64,000 nucleotides of DNA from contig JAXHTS010000048.1 of assembly GCA_034190085.1 (NCBI GenBank), forward strand, positions 64,782 to 128,781. Reading direction: 5' to 3'. The stretch is from Spirochaetota bacterium. Its GTDB lineage: Bacteria; Spirochaetota; UBA4802; JAFGDQ01. The notes beneath the pieces are model-generated. The model ran no database searches, was not told the DNA's origin, and worked only from the letters and a program-made list of their open reading frames with translations. A program made the translations under genes and the position numbers. This document shows positions 19,773 to 29,364 of the stretch, piece by piece (positions within the stretch are counted from its first letter, which is position 1; every line of letters starts with the position of its first letter).

Positions 19773-20303
19773 TCAATTGACAATAATCTCTCGAAAATAA
19801 ACTTCCTTAATTTTACCTGCAATAAGTATAACATTAACATGAGCCTTAATCTCTTCAGCAAGGTTTATTTTATCCTCAACAGAATCCAACTCATCGTATC
19901 CCTTACCACTTAAGATAATATTTATTATATGACGAATCTGCACGCTCCTTCTCACAAGCTCTGCATTCAACTCAATATTCTCCTCATATCCCAAAGATAC
20001 AGTTGCTTTGACAAAATGTGGCTCCTTATCCCTCGTTGTAGCCGAAAAGGTTGGGATATCGAAATGTGCAAGTGGTGGCGGCGGGGGTGCTACTACAATG
20101 GCCTGTTCCCTCTCATATTTCATTTCCTGGACATATTTGGTAACGAGATAAGAAACCCCAATCACAATAAATAATAATAATATTGCCCCTATGCCATAGA
20201 GTAATATTTTTATTAGCTTCGATGGAGATGCGCTAGCAACAGCCTCTTCAACAGATTCACCCTCCTCTTCCGCAATAACATCTACGCTCTCTTCATCTCC
20301 CAT
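19773..20303 (-). CDS. fliL: Flagellar basal body protein FliL
   Basis: FliL is a stator-associated single-pass membrane protein. The 176-residue protein has an acidic N-terminus, one membrane helix (about 32-54, KILLYGIGAILLLFIVIGV), a proline-rich stretch (VAPPPPPLAHF) and a periplasmic domain with the family pattern VKATVSLGYEENIELNAEL. Its C-terminus, IKEVYFREIIVN, resembles the usual VYFTEFVIQ-like end. It lies 24 nt before fliY. Confidence 0.93.
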   Translation of the reverse strand: MGDEESVDVIAEEEGESVEEAVASASPSKLIKILLYGIGAILLLFIVIGVSYLVTKYVQEMKYEREQAIVVAPPPPPLAHFDIPTFSATTRDKEPHFVKATVSLGYEENIELNAELVRRSVQIRHIINIILSGKGYDELDSVEDKINLAEEIKAHVNVILIAGKIKEVYFREIIVN

Positions 20304-20609
20304 GATCTATTCCACATATAACCATTGATTGATATAACACCAGCTTAGCCTCCAGGCTAGCCTCTCTACTTAAGGAATAGGACTCCCCTAATTCATGATT
20401 AAGGGATCCATAAAAATTTCTAAATAAAATTAATATTTTGTCTACAACGCTATTACAGCAATTATTATATGTCAATTATTTTTTTTTGTTTAAATAATGT
20501 TGTGTGCTAAACATATGGATATGTATCGCATCTAAAAATAGATGCGACTATTTTCATTTCTCCAAATATAATTTAATATCCACGTTACTTCCGACTTAGG
20601 GATTTAGCG
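20304..20609. other. Spacer between motB and fliL with a hairpin
   Basis: This stretch of 306 nt has no convincing gene. It contains a perfect 9-bp stem with a 4-nt loop (TCGCATCTA/TAGATGCGA, 20526-20547) lying about 60 nt after the motB stop on the transcribed strand. No T run follows on that strand, so it may be an RNA processing or attenuation site rather than a standard terminator. A 60-codon minus-strand frame at the fliL end has no support. Confidence 0.4.
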
Positions 20610-21392
20610 CTATCTCCATTCCTCATCAGGAAGGGGCCTATTTATCCTATCGCTCTTACTCGCCTCTAATCCCTTATCCCTTACAATTATTATATCGACA
20701 CGCCTATTATAAGCCCTGCCTTCAGGAATATTATTATCATCAATTGGTCGAAATTGACCATATGCGACTGATGATATTTGCTTGGGATTTATGCCCTCTT
20801 CATCTGCGAGATAACGTAAAACACTCAGACTCCTTGCTGAAGACAGCTCCCAATTGGTCTCATAGCCCTCCCGTACACCCTGTGGCGGTATTGGCCTATT
20901 ATCAGTATGCCCTTCGATCCTAACAAAATTTGGAATTGAATTAACAATGGTTCCGACCTTTTTTAACACACCCCTTGAGTTCTCGCTCAACCTTGCACTG
21001 CCAGGGGCGAAATAGGCATCGCCTGAAAGAGTAATCACCAAACCCCTTTCATCCTCCATTACCCTTACCTTCTTAGCCTGAATCTCTGGTTTAAAGGCCT
21101 CAATCGCTCTTTTCAAGCTCCTTGCTAAGGCTCTACCCTGTTCACTGGATGGTAGATTTTGAATATTCATTCCTAATTCCTCAAGTTTACCCTTGGATAA
21201 TGAAAATCCTCCAGTAAACATCCCCAAAGATCCGCGAAATGACGACAGAACGAGAAAAAAATCCTTTGCGCTAATATCAGCGATATTAAACATCAGAATA
21301 AAAAATGTTAAAAGGAGGGTGGTCATATCCCCATAGGTCATCATCCATGCTGGGGAGCCAGCCTTTGCCTTTTTTTCCTTCTTTTTTATCAC
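20610..21392 (-). CDS. motB: Flagellar stator protein MotB
   Basis: MotB anchors the ion-driven stator to peptidoglycan. The 260-residue protein has the N-terminal motif PAWMMTYGDMTTLLLTFFIL; Asp22 in TYGD is the ion-carrying residue. The OmpA-like peptidoglycan-binding domain (about 120-245) has FVRIEGHTDNRPI and NWELSSARSLSVLRYL. The start overlaps motA by 4 nt. Confidence 0.96.
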   Translation of the reverse strand: MIKKKEKKAKAGSPAWMMTYGDMTTLLLTFFILMFNIADISAKDFFLVLSSFRGSLGMFTGGFSLSKGKLEELGMNIQNLPSSEQGRALARSLKRAIEAFKPEIQAKKVRVMEDERGLVITLSGDAYFAPGSARLSENSRGVLKKVGTIVNSIPNFVRIEGHTDNRPIPPQGVREGYETNWELSSARSLSVLRYLADEEGINPKQISSVAYGQFRPIDDNNIPEGRAYNRRVDIIIVRDKGLEASKSDRINRPLPDEEWR

Positions 21393-22168
21393 TCTCCTAC
21401 CTCAGTTGATATGGCTTCCCTCTTAGCGGGCTCAAGGAAAGAAATCAGCTTATCCTTTACAATTCGAGGATTATCACCGGACTGAATTGAAAGAGTACCC
21501 TCAACCATAATAAGCTTCAATAAAACCTCTTCATTTCCCACAAGCTCAAGTTTATTGGCTATAGGCTGCATAATAAGATTAGCTACAATCGCTCCATACA
21601 GTGTTGTAATTAAAGCAGCCGACATACCAGGACCAATAGCTGACTTATCCTCAATATTTACAAGCATGAGTATCAAACCCATCAGGGTACCGATCATACC
21701 AAATGCAGGAGCAAATAAAGCCCAGTCCTCAAAAATCTTTCTCATCTCATCGTGCCTGGACATTATATTCTCCAGTTCCGTCTCCATTATTCTCCTTACC
21801 AACTCAGGATCAGTGCCATCAACAACAAGCTGTATTCCCTTTCTTAAGAATGGGTCATCAACCTCATCGAGATCATCCTCAAGCGCAAGCAATCCTTCCC
21901 TTCTTGCCTTCTCGGAAAAGGATACAAGTGTTATTATCAGTTCATCGGGATTTGATGCGGGTGAGAAGAATGTAAAACGTGCAACACTCCAGATTCTCAG
22001 TATCCTTGCCAAGGGATTTGATATACAGAGAGCCGAAAACGAACCTCCAATGGTAATCATAACGGACGCTGGATCTATAAACATCGCAGGATTACCCTTT
22101 GCAAATACAATCCCCAATGCAATAAAGACAAATCCTCCTATTAGACCACCAATGGTTCCTATATCCAT
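21389..22168 (-). CDS. motA: Flagellar stator protein MotA
   Basis: MotA forms the ion channel and torque-generating part of the stator with MotB. The 259-residue protein has four membrane helices. MDIGTIGGLIGGFVFIALG starts helix 1, and FAPAFGMIGTLMGLILML marks helix 3 with its conserved proline. The cytoplasmic loop carries conserved charges (for example VRRIMETELENIMSRHDEM). It is the first recognised flagellar gene of the operon on this strand; flgE and flbD, which usually lie upstream in spirochaetes, are absent. Confidence 0.96.
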   Translation of the reverse strand: MDIGTIGGLIGGFVFIALGIVFAKGNPAMFIDPASVMITIGGSFSALCISNPLARILRIWSVARFTFFSPASNPDELIITLVSFSEKARREGLLALEDDLDEVDDPFLRKGIQLVVDGTDPELVRRIMETELENIMSRHDEMRKIFEDWALFAPAFGMIGTLMGLILMLVNIEDKSAIGPGMSAALITTLYGAIVANLIMQPIANKLELVGNEEVLLKLIMVEGTLSIQSGDNPRIVKDKLISFLEPAKREAISTEVGE

Positions 22169-22570
22169 ACATTTACTCCATTATTTCTAAAATCAACTTC
22201 TAACAACCGCTAATAATAATCAATCTTGGATAATAATTTAACGATTATGTTATAAATATACTGACACCCTTATTCTTTTATCGGTAAGACTCAGTAATTT
22301 ACTAAATACTATAATTCATGAATTAAGGAGGAATAAACTCGAAATAGGCTTCAATCCTCACCCTTGTCTTCCTAGCCAATAGTGTTATCAATCAATAGAA
22401 GTTCATTTAAATTATAAGCCAAGGGTATCCGCTCTGTAATATTGTTTATAAAAGCGCCTATTTTCGAATAGTTTTGGAAGTGAAGAAAGAAGCAGCTTAG
22501 TCGAAGGTCTATGCAATATGTAGGGCATAATATTGTTTTCTCAATCCCACATACATCTAAAGGCATCACC
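22169..22570. other. 402-nt gap upstream of motA
   Basis: No convincing gene is present. This gap must hold the promoter for the motA-led operon unless transcription reads through from the TPR genes. On the minus strand an ACCGATAA (22278-22285) resembles a sigma-28 -10 element, but the nearest TAAA is only 12 nt upstream instead of 15. An 82-codon minus-strand frame overlapping the TPR gene end has no start signal and no recognisable content. Confidence 0.3.
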
Positions 22571-24952
22571 CTATTCAGATTTATTCTTCTTAAGCATGTT
22601 GATGATATTATGAATATCATCAGCCTTCGGATGATCAGGCTTCATTGATAATAGCTTTCTGAAATGATATATTGCCTTTTTCTTATTCTTGATCTTTCTA
22701 TAATAGATTGTTCCAAGCTCTTCGTGAGCCTCTGGAAGCTTTTTGTTAATCTTTACCGCCCTTTCAAAGGACTTGGCTGCGTCGCTGTATCTACCCTTAT
22801 CCTTATAGGTCATGCCAAGAAAGAAGTGTGCTTTAGAGTTCACCGGTTTAATATTTATTGCGGTATTGTACTCCTCAATCGCCTCATCATACATCTTCGA
22901 TTCCCGATAGGCCTTGCCAAGGTTGAAGTGAGCGTCAAAGGATTTTGGATTGTTTATGGTGGCATTCTTGTATTGCTCAATCGCCTTATCATAGAGCTTG
23001 TTTTGCGAATATATAGCCCCAAGATTTATATATGCCTTTGTATAATTTGGATTTACGGTTATCGCCCTTGAGTAATATTCAATGGCTTTATCGTCATTAT
23101 CGTATGCTTCGTAAGCCTTTCCAAGCTCATATAGAGTCGCATGATCATCATTTTTTAATTCTAGCGCTCTATTATAAAAGCTTATACCCTCTGCATATTT
23201 TTTCTTTAATGAATGGATCAATCCTAGATTATAAAAGGCTTGAAAATATTCCGGATCCTTTTCAATTGTCTTGTTATAAAAGAGAATCGCATTATTGTAT
23301 GACTTCATCTCATGATAGGTCTCGGCAATTTTAAAGAGCGTGTCAGCGTTATTCGGACGGAGTCCATTATCCTTTGTAAAATAATCCAGCGCAACCTTAT
23401 AGTTTTTGCTCTTCAGATAGATGTTTCCTAAATTGAAATATGCCCTGTCCAATTTTGGATCCTGTTTGATGGAGGTCTTAAAATCTCTTATCGCCTGCCT
23501 CCTATCTCTTAATTTATTATATACTAGACCTCTCGAATAGTATGCTTTTGGAAAATGTGGCTGAAAACGAATAGCATTGCGAAAGGACTTGTTTGCTGAT
23601 TTATATTTTTCTTCCAGATAATAGATGAGGCCTAATCTGTAATGTGCATCCCCATTCTTGGGATTAGATATAATGGTATTCTTAAAGTGTCTTTTCGCCT
23701 CTTCATTCATTCCATTATGATAATATATTCTGCCCAACCAGTAATTAGAATGCTCATCATTTTTGTCGATATCAACCGCCTTCAGGTAGGCATTGATGGA
23801 ATTATCATAATCCCTCTCCTTTCTATATTTATCCCCTAACTCCCTCCATTTATCGACCTTTGATTTCCTATCCCTCTTTTTGTTCATTAAATTAGTAAGC
23901 TGTTCATTTAAATCATCAATCTGGATCTCCTTCTTTATCTCCTTTTTAGCCGGCTTTTCAACGACTGGCTTAGAAACCTTCCTAGCCCTTTTGGCAAGCA
24001 TCTTGCCTTTCTTCAACATTTTACGAGCTTTTGCGTATTTTCTCTTTAAATTCTTACCTCTGGGATTGTATTTAAGCGCTTTTTTGTAATACTTAACAGC
24101 ATTATCGTAATCCCCTATCTTTGCATAGATATCCCCAAGACGTTCATATGCCTTTGCGTCTCTTGGATTGACTTTAGTCGCCTTCTTAAATGAAGCAATT
24201 GAATCATCTATTCTGTCTAACCTGATATTCGCCTCTCCCTGGCCTCTGTAATACTTGGATCTATTTGGATTTAATGAGATCGCTTTATCATAGTTTGATT
24301 TGGCCTTCTTATATTTCCTGGCGCTATGATAGATATTTCCGAGATTATAGTATCCTTCAGGATCATTTGGATTTGCCTTTATTCCCTTTTTAATAATCGA
24401 GATGGCCCCCTTAATGTCTCCCTTCTTTAATCGCTGTTTGGCTATGTTCCAATAGCTCTCCGGGTCCTCAGGGGCGACCTCCTGAGCCATCATATATTCA
24501 CGTAATGCCTGACTAATCTTCTCCTGTTCATCATACATATTGCCAAGCTTGTTATATGCCGCTGCATATTTGGGATAGGCCTTCTTGGCGCGTGTAAATG
24601 TTTTGGCTGCCTTCTCATAATCGCCCTTTAGGGCATAGGCATGTCCGAGTTTATTTAATGCCGGGTAATTATTGGGGTCAATCTCTAGGGCGCGGTTATA
24701 GTACTCGATTGCCTTATCGATATCGCCGATCTCCTTATAAAGATCCCCAATTTTTATAAGTATTTCAGTGTTATTGGGATCAGTATCCAGGAGTTTATTA
24801 TAGATACTAATCTGCTTTTGGCGAAGATCAACTCCCTCACTTATTTGATCACCGCGTTCATAAAAGAATTGATAATAGCCAAAAAATAGTAAGAGAATCA
24901 AAGCGGTAATACCGCCATATTTAATAACTCGATCTCTATTATAATACGTCAT
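22571..24952 (-). CDS. Large membrane-anchored TPR protein
   Basis: The 793-residue protein has one N-terminal membrane helix (about 10-28, GITALILLLFFGYYQFF). After that come about 20 tetratricopeptide repeats in two blocks, separated by a Lys-rich linker around residues 320-380 (ARKVSKPVVEKPAKKE). Repeats follow the usual pattern (for example AIEYYNRALEIDPNNYPALN). Such proteins are scaffolds; no enzymatic domain is seen. I chose the ATG at 24950-24952 with GGAGG upstream. The gene follows a smaller TPR gene and precedes motA by 402 nt, so a link with the flagellar or cell-envelope machinery is possible but not shown. Confidence 0.88.
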   Translation of the reverse strand: MTYYNRDRVIKYGGITALILLLFFGYYQFFYERGDQISEGVDLRQKQISIYNKLLDTDPNNTEILIKIGDLYKEIGDIDKAIEYYNRALEIDPNNYPALNKLGHAYALKGDYEKAAKTFTRAKKAYPKYAAAYNKLGNMYDEQEKISQALREYMMAQEVAPEDPESYWNIAKQRLKKGDIKGAISIIKKGIKANPNDPEGYYNLGNIYHSARKYKKAKSNYDKAISLNPNRSKYYRGQGEANIRLDRIDDSIASFKKATKVNPRDAKAYERLGDIYAKIGDYDNAVKYYKKALKYNPRGKNLKRKYAKARKMLKKGKMLAKRARKVSKPVVEKPAKKEIKKEIQIDDLNEQLTNLMNKKRDRKSKVDKWRELGDKYRKERDYDNSINAYLKAVDIDKNDEHSNYWLGRIYYHNGMNEEAKRHFKNTIISNPKNGDAHYRLGLIYYLEEKYKSANKSFRNAIRFQPHFPKAYYSRGLVYNKLRDRRQAIRDFKTSIKQDPKLDRAYFNLGNIYLKSKNYKVALDYFTKDNGLRPNNADTLFKIAETYHEMKSYNNAILFYNKTIEKDPEYFQAFYNLGLIHSLKKKYAEGISFYNRALELKNDDHATLYELGKAYEAYDNDDKAIEYYSRAITVNPNYTKAYINLGAIYSQNKLYDKAIEQYKNATINNPKSFDAHFNLGKAYRESKMYDEAIEEYNTAINIKPVNSKAHFFLGMTYKDKGRYSDAAKSFERAVKINKKLPEAHEELGTIYYRKIKNKKKAIYHFRKLLSMKPDHPKADDIHNIINMLKKNKSE

Positions 24953-24970
24953 GAGAGAATCCCTCCACAA

Positions 24971-25687
24971 TTACAGATCATCGTCCTTGTATATGCCCTC
25001 AAGCTTCTGTTTTGTCTTTTTCGACTCATGATCCGCCTTTTTTTCCTTAGCCCTTCGTTCCACATCCACCAACACCTCGCCGCCAAGATGAAGAGCCTCC
25101 TCTATTGATATCTCGCTACCAATAGGAGGTATAACGAAATTCGGATCTTTTAATAACTCAACTGCCCTTCTAATCTTTTCATATTGGGAGTCCTCAGGAG
25201 CGATCTCCAAAAAGGTTTCCCAATTCTTAATTGTATTATCCTTATCCCGAATCAGCATCAGGTAGGATAATCCAACATGATAAAAGGCAAATTTAAGGTT
25301 TGGATTTAACTTATAGGATTTTTCAAAATTTACAATCGCCTGATCACCTATCTTTTTATAATAGTAGACTTGGCCAATCCTATAATAGTTTTCAGCAATA
25401 TTGGGATTGATATCTAATGATTTTCTATATAGCTTTAGTGCCCCATCATATCTGTTTTTGTTAAAGAAAATATCGCCGAGATAAGAATATGCCAACTCAT
25501 TTTCAGGATTATTCTTCAATTCTTCCTGAAAAAGGAGTTCCGCCATCTCAAACTTCTTCTGATAAAAATATCTTATAGCTTTTTGAAATACTGGATTATC
25601 TCTCTTCTCTTCGCCAAGGGGAGATACCGGACTCTCTGTATAGAGAATTACAGAAGATAGCAATGATAATAATAGAACTGCCTTCAT
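24971..25687 (-). CDS. Exported TPR protein
   Basis: The 238-residue protein has a signal peptide (MKAVLLLSLLSSVILYTES), at least four TPR units (about 30-165) and a Lys-rich C-terminus. It is probably periplasmic or surface-associated. It lies immediately upstream of the large TPR gene (about 18 nt apart) and likely forms a two-gene unit with it. No specific function can be given. Confidence 0.85.
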   Translation of the reverse strand: MKAVLLLSLLSSVILYTESPVSPLGEEKRDNPVFQKAIRYFYQKKFEMAELLFQEELKNNPENELAYSYLGDIFFNKNRYDGALKLYRKSLDINPNIAENYYRIGQVYYYKKIGDQAIVNFEKSYKLNPNLKFAFYHVGLSYLMLIRDKDNTIKNWETFLEIAPEDSQYEKIRRAVELLKDPNFVIPPIGSEISIEEALHLGGEVLVDVERRAKEKKADHESKKTKQKLEGIYKDDDL

Positions 25688-26005
25688 ATAATTATACCTA
25701 ACATGAATCTATTTTATTATATCGACATCCTTTTTATATATTGCATCGGATTTTTATAGTTTTCAACAAACTTATAACATTGCAGTAGATTTTTTTTCAA
25801 CCAATTTCTGGATAAACATCCCATTTAATAAATTCTTATTGAACAATATACATTCCTGGAAAATGAATGGTTATCAAATTCTATGCTAATGAAATAGATC
25901 ATGATATATCCCTTATAGCATGAGGAATACATTTACATGGCATTATTTCTAAAGGAAGAAAGAATTTTCATAACTTCTGCTATCCAGTGAGATTACTATA
26001 CCATC
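25688..26005. other. Divergent intergenic region
   Basis: This stretch of 318 nt lies between the minus-strand TPR unit and the plus-strand HD gene. It should carry both promoters; I see AT-rich sequence but no promoter pair, repeat or RNA I would defend. Confidence 0.3.
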
Positions 26006-26671
26006 ATGGCGACCTATCCTGCACAATTTGAGGAAAAAATCATTGAGAGCAGCATTCTCTTTGCGAAAGAGAGGATGAAGAATCTACGTCCCAGTCATGG
26101 ATGGGATCATGTTCAAAGGGTTCTTTCCCTTTCAAAAAAAATTGCCCTGATTGAAAAAGCGGATTTTTTTATCATTGAAGTCTCAACGATTCTGCATGAT
26201 ATCGCAAGAGAGATTGAAGATAATACCGGTGGCGATCTATGTCATGCAGAACTTGGAAGCAGAATAGCATATGATTTCCTTCTAAAGGAGGGTCTTGATG
26301 AGGATAGGGCAAAAAAAATTACTCATTGCATTAAGACTCACAGATTTAGGAACAATGAAACCCCCAATTCAATTGAAGCGAAAATTCTGTATGATGCTGA
26401 CAAACTCGACTCAATTGGCGCGATAGGCATTGGACGAGCATTTCTCTTTTCAGGTGAAATTGGCGCAAGGCTCCATAATTCAGACATAGATATACTCACC
26501 ACAACCGCCTATACTGAAGAAGATACCGCCTATAGGGAGTATATTGTAAAACTGCAATATATTATTCAGAATATGCTTACAGATGAGGGGAGAAGATTGG
26601 CCCAGGGTAGGCACAATTTTATGACTATTTTTTTTAATCGTCTAAAAGCTGAGGTCAGTTGCATAGAGTAA
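26006..26671 (+). CDS. HD domain phosphohydrolase
   Basis: This 221-residue cytoplasmic protein is of the HD superfamily (YedJ/YpgQ-like). The metal ligands are visible as His31 and His35 (PSHGWDHVQRVL), the His64-Asp65 pair (TILHDIARE) and the downstream Asp in LYDADKLDSIGAIG. Members act on nucleotides or other phosphate esters; the substrate cannot be read from sequence. The ATG has only a weak upstream binding site. It is followed by the promoter and gene for tRNA-Gly. Confidence 0.88.
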   Translation: MATYPAQFEEKIIESSILFAKERMKNLRPSHGWDHVQRVLSLSKKIALIEKADFFIIEVSTILHDIAREIEDNTGGDLCHAELGSRIAYDFLLKEGLDEDRAKKITHCIKTHRFRNNETPNSIEAKILYDADKLDSIGAIGIGRAFLFSGEIGARLHNSDIDILTTTAYTEEDTAYREYIVKLQYIIQNMLTDEGRRLAQGRHNFMTIFFNRLKAEVSCIE

Positions 26672-26748
26672 AGATAATTCACACAAACAAGTCCTTAATT
26701 CATTCACCCTAATCTAAATGTTATGAAAGGAATACTACATTTTTTTAC

Positions 26749-26776
26749 TTGACTCACTCCGCATATCTACTACAAT
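26749..26776 (+). promoter_or_regulatory. Promoter of tRNA-Gly
   Basis: TTGACT (26749-26754) and TACAAT (26771-26776) are separated by 16 nt, a near-consensus sigma-70 promoter. The expected start is about 8-10 nt upstream of the tRNA 5' end. Confidence 0.7.
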
Positions 26777-26792
26777 CATGACAATATCGAAT

Positions 26793-26863
26793 GCGGGTGT
26801 AATTCAGTGGTAGAATTCCAGCCTTCCAAGCTGGTAGCGTGGGTTCGATTCCCATCACCCGCT
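26793..26863 (+). tRNA. tRNA-Gly (TCC)
   Basis: The acceptor stem GCGGGTG pairs with CACCCGC. The D arm contains AATTCAGTGGTAGAATT. The anticodon stem-loop CCAGC-CTTCCAA-GCTGG carries TCC, and the T arm has GTGGGTTCGATTCCCAT. The discriminator base is T and no CCA is encoded. The next gene starts one base after the tRNA. Confidence 0.97.
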
Positions 26864-26864
26864 A

Positions 26865-27998
26865 ATGAAAACGAATGAACCGGTGAGCAATATAATCAAA
26901 AAAGAAGAAGATGTAAAGACATATAACAGAATTAAAATTATAATAAACATTTTTGACCTAGTATTCAATATTATATTTATTACCCTCCTAGCCTTTAGTG
27001 GAATTTCACAATACATCCTTGGTCATATTGAAGTATACTCGCAAAACCCCTACATTCAATTTTTACTTTTCCTCTTCGTTGTCGGCCTCATAGCTGCCTT
27101 AATAGACTTCCCCATCGATCTCTACTCAAGCTATTTCCTTGAGCATCGATACGGATTATCAAACCAGAACATCTTCAATTGGTTAATCGAAAGAATGAAG
27201 TCGCTTATAGTAGGCGTTTCCCTTGGCATACCTGTTTCGCTTATATTTTACTATCTCTTAAGGATAAGTGGAGATAATTGGTGGCTCTTCTTCGGAATAT
27301 TCGTATTCATTTTTGCTATACTTCTAGCAAGAATCGCTCCAATACTTATTTTTCCCATTTTCTATAAATATAAACAACTAGATAACGATGCACTTAAGGA
27401 GAGGATATTTGGAATCATAAAGAAATATAACATCGGGATCAAGGGGATATACACCTTCGATATGAGCAAGGATACCAAAAAGGCCAATGCTGGATTTACG
27501 GGGATTGGTAAGAGTAAAAGAATAATTATCAGTGACACCCTAATTGACAACTTCACACTGGATGAGATTGAAATAATATTTGCCCATGAACTTGGTCATT
27601 ATATAAAAAGACATATTGTAAAGAGCATATTCTTTAGCGGAACTATAATCTTTCTCTCTTTCTATATATGTGGAATTCTATATTCCAAGACAATATCTAT
27701 CTATGGGCTTGATCATTCCTATGATATTGCCGCAATTCCAATCTTATTCTTCTATCTTTCCCTATTCAGCCTGGTTCTAATGCCAATAACGAATATTATT
27801 TCAAGGAGGTTTGAGAGGGAGGCTGATCTCTTTGCTATTCAATTAATCGGAAAGAATGAGCCCTTTATCTCAAGCATGGAAAGGCTCGCTGAGTTAAATC
27901 TGACAGACAAGGAACCAAATAAAATAATAGAATTCCTTTTTTATAGTCACCCCTCAATAAAAAAGAGGATTGAGTTCGGAAGGAATGTCATTATATAG
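26865..27998 (+). CDS. M48 family (Ste24/CAAX-protease-like) membrane metallopeptidase
   Basis: This integral membrane zinc protease has 377 residues and about six membrane helices. The HExxH motif reads HELGH near residue 241 in FAHELGHYIKRHI. The third ligand region is EREADLFAIQL near residue 317. The segment before the active site (KDTKKANAGFTGIGKSKRI) is typical of the Ste24 branch. The ATG lies one base after tRNA-Gly, so there is no room for a normal ribosome binding site; a GTG six codons in is an alternative start. Substrates are unknown. Confidence 0.9.
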   Translation: MKTNEPVSNIIKKEEDVKTYNRIKIIINIFDLVFNIIFITLLAFSGISQYILGHIEVYSQNPYIQFLLFLFVVGLIAALIDFPIDLYSSYFLEHRYGLSNQNIFNWLIERMKSLIVGVSLGIPVSLIFYYLLRISGDNWWLFFGIFVFIFAILLARIAPILIFPIFYKYKQLDNDALKERIFGIIKKYNIGIKGIYTFDMSKDTKKANAGFTGIGKSKRIIISDTLIDNFTLDEIEIIFAHELGHYIKRHIVKSIFFSGTIIFLSFYICGILYSKTISIYGLDHSYDIAAIPILFFYLSLFSLVLMPITNIISRRFEREADLFAIQLIGKNEPFISSMERLAELNLTDKEPNKIIEFLFYSHPSIKKRIEFGRNVII

Positions 27999-28017
27999 AT
28001 AGTCTCTTGCGTTCCAG

Positions 28018-28935
28018 TCAGTTTTTAAAATATAGTCTATGATATATTGAACGTTCAAGATTGTTTATTATATCCTCATATTCACTCAAATTCGGATCCT
28101 TATCCAAGTTTATCTTAACCTTGCGAAGCATATCACGCAAAAGCAATAAATCAGATCTTTTGAATACGTTACTTTTCTCAATAACTCCCTTCAAATAAGA
28201 AAATTTGTACTTTCTAATATTTATTCGAAAATAGAAATCAACACCGTATATCTTTAGAATTCTATCAAGAGGATAGCTTTTACTCCTTGAGATATAATCA
28301 ACATATTGTTTTGAATCTACAGCCCTCTGAGATTTCTTCTCACCCTCATCTACTATGTCATCTGCCTCTTCTGTGGTCTTCTTATAATTCTTCTCAAATA
28401 TATCGCTTAAATTTGCCTTACTCAATTCAATCTTTAGATGCTCTTCTTTCCACTCATCAGTAAATTCATCATATTGATTCTCCAACAATCCCTCATACTC
28501 TCCTAACATTATTGCCTTGTTCGCAATCTTCCCAATAGGCGTGTTATTCAAGCTCTTTATTATGGGGAATACTGCCTTTATTACCTGATGAATTGACAGT
28601 CTTTTATGAAATTCAGTCTCATACTGAATTATAAGCTCATTCTGGAAATAACTCTTTAAACGTTTAATTGTATCAAGGTTGGCCTCAACGTATCCCTGAA
28701 CCGGAGGAGACTCACGGAGTTTATCTTCAGCGACAATTTCAAATGTTAATATCTTATGAGAATTGTGTAGAATACCAATAATCATTTTAGCAAGATCAAC
28801 TGTTATGGCTATATTCGCAGTAATTTGATTAATAAACTCATCAGAATGAGGAATACAGTTTGGCCCCTCCACTGAATTAGCCTTGCTTATTTCCTCAAAT
28901 ACCTCTTCAATAATATTATTGATACTATTCGCCAT
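28018..28935 (-). CDS. Hypothetical protein, mostly helical
   Basis: This 305-residue soluble protein has no signal peptide or membrane helix. It is predicted helical throughout and strongly charged in the middle (about 185-215, EEADDIVDEGEKKSQR). No family recognised. It is convergent with the protease gene and has 20 nt between stops. The upstream side opens into a gap of over 400 nt. Confidence 0.75.
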   Translation of the reverse strand: MANSINNIIEEVFEEISKANSVEGPNCIPHSDEFINQITANIAITVDLAKMIIGILHNSHKILTFEIVAEDKLRESPPVQGYVEANLDTIKRLKSYFQNELIIQYETEFHKRLSIHQVIKAVFPIIKSLNNTPIGKIANKAIMLGEYEGLLENQYDEFTDEWKEEHLKIELSKANLSDIFEKNYKKTTEEADDIVDEGEKKSQRAVDSKQYVDYISRSKSYPLDRILKIYGVDFYFRINIRKYKFSYLKGVIEKSNVFKRSDLLLLRDMLRKVKINLDKDPNLSEYEDIINNLERSIYHRLYFKN

Positions 28936-29364
28936 AGGTATTCCTCAATGACTCCATTTTCTCAATAAGATAGGTGACCAAATGTATTCACCCCTCCCAA
29001 CAAGCATATCAAACTTAATGAATATTGTGATTCATCCTGATTTCTTTCACGCTTTTATAGGATATCCCAATTCTATAATTAATGCAACTCTTTATTCTGA
29101 TTTAGATAATGAGTTGAATAAATGATGGGAATAAGGTATTTATTGAACAAATCAAATCCAAAATAAATACAGGTATGCAGTATACACATTCCAAATGGAT
29201 GTATCGCTTTACATAATCCTAAAACCACCAAATTGGACTGTTTTTATGGACAATTTACATTTAATGATTTTTCTACTTGAATAATTATTATCTAAGCATA
29301 ATTATGTAAGGTGATAATTATAGTTATCAACCCTCAACAGTATTATGGAAAAGTGTATATTCCT
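28936..29364. other. Divergent intergenic region upstream of the dsbD-like gene
   Basis: About 430 nt without a convincing gene. It is AT-rich, with a direct ATAATTAT repeat near 29281-29304 just before the dsbD-like gene. No riboswitch fold or strong promoter is evident. Confidence 0.3.

Noticed and set aside
20293..20475. 60-codon minus-strand frame ahead of fliL
   Set aside because: It overlaps the fliL start, has no ribosome binding site and no family content; the gap is better described as an untranslated spacer.
22278..22301. Sigma-28-like promoter for motA on the minus strand (ACCGATAA with TAAA upstream)
   Set aside because: The spacing is 12 nt instead of about 15, so I do not call it, although the -10 match is good.
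22372..22620. 82-codon minus-strand frame overlapping the end of the TPR gene
   Set aside because: Different frame from the real gene, no start signal, unusual composition and no family content.
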